From contig LNAC01000019.1 in assembly GCA_002007465.1 (NCBI GenBank), positions 2,540,236-2,604,235 on the forward strand: a stretch of 64,000 nucleotides of DNA, in the 5' to 3' direction. Every line of letters starts with the position of its first letter. Within the stretch, counting starts at the first letter, position 1. The notes below the pieces were generated by a model. It saw nothing but the letters and a program-made list of their open reading frames with translations, was not told the DNA's origin and searched no databases. Positions 59,140 through 64,000 of this stretch are shown one piece after another. The position numbers and the translations under genes are program-made. The DNA comes from Ailurus styani. Taxonomy: Eukaryota; Chordata; Mammalia; Carnivora; Ailuridae.

Positions 59140-62100
59140 TTATGTCCCACAAATAAGTGAAGCCACATGATAATTACTTTTCTTTGCTTGACTTATTTCA
59201 CTTAGGATAATCTCCTCCAGTTCCATCCATGTTGATGGAAATATTGGGTATTCATCCTTCCTGATGGCTGAGTAATATTCCATTATGTATATGGACCACA
59301 TCTTTTTTATCCATTTGTTTGTTGAAGGGCATCTTGGCTCCTTCCACAGTTTGACTATTGTGGACATTGCTGCTATGAATATTGGGATGCATGTGGCCCT
59401 TCTTTTCACTACATCCGTATCTTTGGGGTAAATACCCAGTAGTGTATTGCTGGGTCCTAGGGTAGCTCTTTTTTTTTAACTTTTTGAGGAACCTCCACAC
59501 TGTTTTCCAAAATGGCTGTACAAACTTGCATTCCCACCAACAGTGTAAGAGGGTTCCCCTTTCTCCACATCCTCTCCAACATTTGTTGTTTCCTGCCTTA
59601 TTAATTTTTGCCATTCTAACTGATATAAGGTGTTATCTCAGTGTGGTTTTGATTTGATTTTTCCTGATGGCTAATGATGTTGAACATTTTGAACATGTGT
59701 CTGTTAGCCATTTGTATGTCTTCTTTGGTGAAGTGCCTGTTCATGTCTTCTGCCCATTTTTTGACTTATTTGTTTGTTGGGGGTTGAGTTCTTTGTAGGT
59801 CTTGGATATCAGCCCTTTATCTGTAGTGTCATTTGCAAATATCTTCTCCCATTCCTTGAGTTGCCTCTTTGTTTTGTTGACTGTTTCCTTTGCTGTGCAC
59901 AAGTTTTTTATCTTGATGAAGTCCCAAAAGTTCACTTTTGCTTTGTTTCCCTTGCCTTTGGAGACATGTCTTAAAAGAAGTTGCTGTGGTTGATGTTGAA
60001 GAGGTTACTGCCTGTATTCTCCTCTAGGATTTTGATGGATTCCTGTCTCACATTGAGGTCTTTATCAATTTAGAGTTTATATTTGTGTATGGTGTAAGAG
60101 AATGGTCAAGTTTCATCCTTCTGTATATAGCTGTCCAGTTTTCCCAGCACCATTTATTGAAGAGACTGTCTTTTTTCCATTGGATATTTTTTCCTGCTTT
60201 GTCAAAGATTAGTTGACCATAGAGTTGAGGGTCCATATCTGGGCTCTCTATGTTGTTCCACTGATGTATGTATCCATTTTTGTGCCAGTACCATGATGTC
60301 TTGGTGATCACAGCTTTGTAATGTAGCTTGAAATCAGGCAACATGATTCCCCCAGCTTTGTTTTTCTTTTTCAACATTTCCTTGGTGATTCAGAGTCTTT
60401 TTTAGTTCCATACAAATTTTAGGATTGTTTGTTCCAGGACTTTGAAAAATGCCATTGGTATTTTGATCAGGATGACGTTGAAAGTATAGATTGCTCTGGG
60501 CAGCATAGACATTTTAACAGTGTTTATTTTTCCAATCCATGAGCATGGAATGTTTTTCCATCTTTTTGTGTCTTCTTTAACTTCTTTCATAAGTGCTCTG
60601 TAGTTTCTAGAGTATAGATCCTTTACCTCTTTGGTTAGGTTTATTCCAAGGTATCTCATGGTTTTCGGTGCTATTGTAAATGGAATCGATTCTCTAATTT
60701 CTCTTTTTGCAGTTACATTGTTAGTGTATAGGAAAGCAACTGATTTCTGTGCATTGATTTTATATACTGCCACATTACTGAATTACTGTATGAGTTCTCG
60801 TAATTTGGGGGTGGAGTCTTTTGGGTTTTCCGCATAAAGTATCATGTTGGGCGCCTGAGTGGCCCAGTGGGTTGGGCCTCTGCCTTTGGCTCAGGTCATG
60901 ATCTCAGGGTCCTGGGATCGAGTCACGCATCAGGCTCTCTGCTCAGTGGAGAGCCTGTTTCCTCCTTTCTCTCTGCCTGCCTCTCTGCCTACTTGTGATC
61001 TCTCTCTCTCTGTCAAATGAATAATGAAACAAGATGGGATGGGGAAGGAGATAAACCATAAGAGACTTCTAATCTCATAAAACAAACTGAGGGTTACTGG
61101 GGGGTGGGAGGGTAGGGATAGGGTGGATGGGTTATGGACATTGGGGAGGGTTTGTGCTTTGGTGAATGCTGTGAAAGATGTAAGCCTGATGATTCACAGA
61201 CCTGTACCCCTTGGGCAAAAAAAAAAAAAAAAAAAGTATCATGTCATCTGCAAAGAGAGAGAGTTTGACTTCCTCTTTACCAATTTGAGTATCTTTTATT
61301 TCTTTTTGTTGTCTGATTGCTGTTGCTAGGACTCTAGTTCTATGCTGAACAATAGTGGCAAGAGTAGGCATCCTTGTTGTGTTCCTGACCTTAAGGGAAA
61401 GGCTATCAGCTTTTCCCCATTGAGAAGACATTTGCTGAGGGCTTTTCGTAGATGGTTTTTATGAAATTGAGGAATGTTTCCTCGATCCCTACTCTCTGAA
61501 GAGTTTTAATCAGGAAAAGATGCTGTATTTTGCCAAATGCTTTTTCTGCATCAATTGAGAGGACCATATGGTTCTTGTCTCTTCTCTTATCAATGTGTTC
61601 TATCACACTGATTGATTGCCGAATGTTAAACCACCCTGTGTTCCAGGGATAAATCCCACCTGGTCTGTGATGGCTAATCCTTTTAATGTACTGTTGGATC
61701 CTGTTAGCTAGGATCTTGTTGAGAATTTTGGCATCCATATTCATCAGGGATATTGGTCTGTAATTCTTTTTGATGGAGTCTTTGCCTGGTTTTGGGATCA
61801 AGATAATGCTGGCCTCATAGAATAAGTTTGGAAGTTTTCGTTCTGTTTCTATTTTTTGAAACAGCTTCAGGAGAATAGGTTATTATTTATTCTTTGAATG
61901 TTTGGTAGAGTTCCCCAGGGATTCCATCAGACCCTGGACTCTTGTTTTTTGGGAGGTTTTCGATCACTGCTTCAATCTCGTTACTGGTTATTGGTCTATT
62001 CAGGTTGTCCATTTCTTTCTGTTTCAGTCTTGGTAGTTTATAGGTTTCCAGGAAGGCATTTATTTCTTCCAGGTTGCTTAATTTATTGGCATGTAGTTGT

Positions 62101-62642
62101 TGATAATAATTTCTAATAATTATTTCTATTTCCTTAGTGTTAGTTGTGATCTCTCCCCTTTCATTCATAATTTTATTAATTTGGGTCCTTTCTCTTTTCT
62201 TTTGGAAAGTCTGACCAGTGGTTTATCTATCTTATTAATTCTTTCAAAGAACCAGCTTCTAGTTTTGTTGATCTTCTCTTCTGCATTTCTGGTTTCTAAT
62301 TCATTAATCTCTGCTCTAATCTTAATTATTTCTCTTCTTGTGTGTGGCTTAGGTTTATTCATTATTCTTTTTCCAGTTCTTTAAAGTGTAATGTTAATTT
62401 TTGTATTTGGGATTTTTCTTTGTTTTTGAATAAGGCTTGGATGGCTATGTATTTCCCTCTTAGGACTGCCTTTGTAATATCCCATAGGTTTTGGACCAAT
62501 GTATTTTCGTTCTCATTGGTTTCCACGAATTGTTTAAGTTCTTTGATTTCCTGGTTGACCCAAACATTCTTAAGCAGAATGGTCTTTAGCTTCCAAGTAT
62601 TTGAATTTCTTCCGAATTTTTTCTTTTGATTGAGTTTCAAAA
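59140..62642 (-). pseudogene. L1 ORF2 remnant (reverse transcriptase region onward)
   Basis: ORF2 normally encodes endonuclease, reverse transcriptase and a Cys-rich C-terminus. Here the endonuclease part is missing. Peptides that can be read include NENTLVQNLWDITKAVLRGK (62362-62640), NKSPGSDGIPGELYQTF (61887-62168), [13 protein letters not shown] (RT motif A, G where D is usual after AEKAF; 61406-61801), [10 protein letters not shown] (catalytic FADD, ends at about 61245) and the C-terminal KLWKEPRCPSTNKW region ending in a TAA at 59140-59142. Frames shift repeatedly. The SINE-L1 insertion follows FADDMIL directly. Confidence 0.9.
60848..61232 (+). mobile_element. SINE-L1 3' end chimeric retrocopy
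   Basis: 60848 to about 61020 is a young-type CAN-SINE with a complete 5' start (GGGCGCCTGAGTGGCCCAG). Without its own A-tail it joins at about 61018-61028 to 3' UTR sequence of a carnivore L1 (GAAACAAGATGGGATGGGG, then TGATTCACAGACCTGTACCC) ending in an A19 run. One duplication, AAAGTATCATGT at 60836-60847 and 61233-61244, brackets the pair. The L1 3' UTR differs from those at 4361, 39344 and 58859. Best read as one insertion made by template switching. Confidence 0.85.
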
Positions 62643-63254
62643 CATTGTTTCCTTGGATCTAAGATTTGCAAATTGTACTATTCTATGTCATGGTGTTGGT
62701 CTGTTCTCATTGATCTTGGGAGGGGTCCTCTCTGCCTCTTGGACACGAATGCTTGTTTTCTCCCCCAGATTAGGGAAGTTCTCAGCTACAATTTGCTCAA
62801 ATATATCTTCTGGACCTCTCTCTCTCTCCACCCTCTCTGGGATCCCAATAATTCTGATATTGGAACATTTCATTGAGTCACTGATCTCTCTCAGTTTGAT
62901 TCCTTGGGTTTTAATTTGTTTTTCCCATGCCACCTGGGTTTCCTTCTTTTCTTTCATCTTATTGTCTAGCTCACTAATTTGTTCTTCTGCCTCATTTACC
63001 CTGGCAGTCAGAGTATCTAGTTTAGACTGCATTTCATACATATCATTTTTAAGTTCAGTCTAATTAGATCTCATTCCTGCCCTTATAAGTTCTATATTGT
63101 CATTAATGTTTTTCTCAAGCCCAGGTACCGCCTTGATAATTGTTACTCTGAGGTCTATTTCTGACATCTTGCTTATATCCATATCCGTTTGTTCTGTGGC
63201 AGAGGCCACAGTCTCTGAATCTTTCCTATGTTGGGGGTTCCTTCTTTTAGTCAT
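62643..63254 (-). pseudogene. L1 ORF1 remnant
   Basis: ORF1p is the L1 RNA-binding chaperone. Here it starts with Met at 63254 (MTKRRNPQHRKDSETV). The frame stops at codon 65 (63060-63062), then continues in the same frame with a coiled coil (MQSKLDTLTARVNEAEEQI at 63041 onward) and the beginning of the RRM (SNIRIIGIPERV). A second in-frame TGA lies at 62688-62690 where an Arg codon is expected. The text ends at about 62643 in the middle of the RRM; the rest of the RRM and the C-terminal domain are absent. Confidence 0.88.
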
Positions 63255-64000
63255 TCTGTTGAGGGGTGGTTGAGGGAATGTACAGGGTCCAAATTATTGA
63301 CCACAACCCAAGCAAGATGCACCCATTTTATAGGGACCTTAGTGTTGTCAGCCTCTTGTTCTTCTTGCCAATCTTCTGGGGGAGAGCCCTGCCATGCTTT
63401 TACTCTGGCAACCCTGTTTGGGCAAGGTTGTCCTGCCCCCTGTGGAGGTGGGGGATGGGCTCGGGTGAAAACTGGTTTTGGGGGGCTTTTGTTCTCTGGC
63501 GGCTTTCCCTGGCAGCTTTCCTCATCTCTTCTGAGAGTCAGAGCAGAAATGACCTTATCCAAACCTTTGTCTCAGAACAGAGAGATCCCAGAGTGTTTTC
63601 CAGTGAGCTCTGCAGGCCACAGTGTCTCCATTTCTGTCTGTGCTGCTAAAAACAGCAGTATCCTGGGCTGTGCACCCCATAGCAGGACTCCAGCCCTGGC
63701 TTCCAGGTCCAGGCATATCTCTGCCCTTTGTGCTTCTAAAACTGCAAGCCATCCCCAGTGTGTACACGCACCCTCCGTAGCTCCAGGTTTCAGTCTGGGG
63801 GACTGCCCTAACGTCCTTTCCCCGCTGCTACCGGTCTATAAGTCTGTGCCCAGTCCCCAGTGCAGGAAGCTCTTGCCTTCCTGGTGCCAGATCCCAGAGG
63901 CTCCCTCCCCCTTCCGTTTATCTTCTGATATCTGCCCGCAGAATCACGGGTCCCTGCTTCATACCTCAAGACCAGCTTCCAGAGATATTCTGTTTGTAGA
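63255..64000 (-). promoter_or_regulatory. L1 5' UTR (partial, promoter region)
   Basis: GC-richer sequence upstream of ORF1 in the L1 orientation. It contains the CTGGCGGCTTTCCCTGGCAG and CTTCTGAGAGTCAGAGCAG phrases typical of carnivore L1 5' UTRs. The real 5' end lies beyond the window. Frames 63251-63562 and 63555-63767 are not genes. Confidence 0.82.

Larger units (their letters stand above)
58859..64000 (-). mobile_element. Long L1, minus strand, extends past the window
   Basis: Reading from right to left: 5' UTR (63255-64000, GC-rich, incomplete at the window edge), ORF1 remnant (62643-63254), ORF2 remnant (59140-62642) and 3' UTR (58859-59139). The 3' UTR contains the carnivore-type phrase equivalent to GAACACTACGTC and the 'ACCCAGTGCTCCATGC' region. 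A SINE-L1 chimera (60848-61232) interrupts ORF2. A deletion joins ORF1 to the ORF2 region after the endonuclease, so no mobile element can be made from it. Confidence 0.9.

Noticed and set aside
4920..61020. tRNA-like A and B boxes
   Set aside because: They are the heads of CAN-SINEs with tails and target duplications, not tRNA genes.
59140..63254. Active L1
   Set aside because: Missing endonuclease, stops in ORF1, many frameshifts in ORF2 and an insertion next to the catalytic motif.

Overview
This window looks like mammalian nuclear DNA from a carnivore, most likely an arctoid caniform and probably a mustelid. The main evidence is 25 near-complete copies, plus one truncated head, of the tRNA-Lys-derived CAN-SINE family. 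Twelve belong to a younger type reading TGGGTTAAAGCCTCTGCC after the A box, which I associate with mustelids. Carnivore-type L1 3' ends and a carnivore-type L1 5' UTR agree with this. The species call is inference from repeat types; no coding gene was used.

I could not support any functional protein-coding gene, rRNA, tRNA or CRISPR array. The open frames are short and fall in SINEs, L1 remnants, microsatellites or unannotated sequence. The window is best read as intergenic DNA or a large intron. One weak exon-like stretch lies at 54522-54620. Candidate regulatory motifs in non-repeat DNA are a CTCF-type site (38468-38486), an inverted octamer pair (22397-22414) and two palindromic kB-like sites (24638, 28999).

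Layout: 1-1394 is AT-rich, followed by a 170-base assembly gap between C-runs. 1577-4360 holds unassigned sequence and an old L2. 4361-6292 has an L1 3' end, a SINE and an older L1 fragment split by a SINE. 6293-18990 is mostly unique DNA with five SINEs and several simple repeats. 18995-20990 has an L1M 3' end and a ~1.4 kb old repeat holding two SINEs. 20990-33020 is largely unique, with one SINE, three MIRs, a MaLR-type LTR fragment and a palindrome cluster. 33035-39670 is SINE-dense, with one SINE pair stacked at a single target site, a MIR and an L1 3' end. 39671-50360 has SINEs, MIRs and a second stacked SINE pair. 50360-54350 is two nested minus-strand L1s. 54350-58818 is unique DNA with SINEs. 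58859 to the window edge is one long minus-strand L1 with 3' UTR, ORF2 remnant, ORF1 remnant and 5' UTR.

The most interesting structure is inside that last L1. A SINE joined directly to an L1 3' end and poly(A) tail sits between one shared target-site duplication (60836-60847 / 61233-61244), which fits a template-switch chimeric retrotransposition event. The host L1 also has a deletion joining the ORF1 RNA-binding domain directly to ORF2 downstream of the endonuclease region. It appears to have landed inside a SINE whose remainder should lie just past position 64000.
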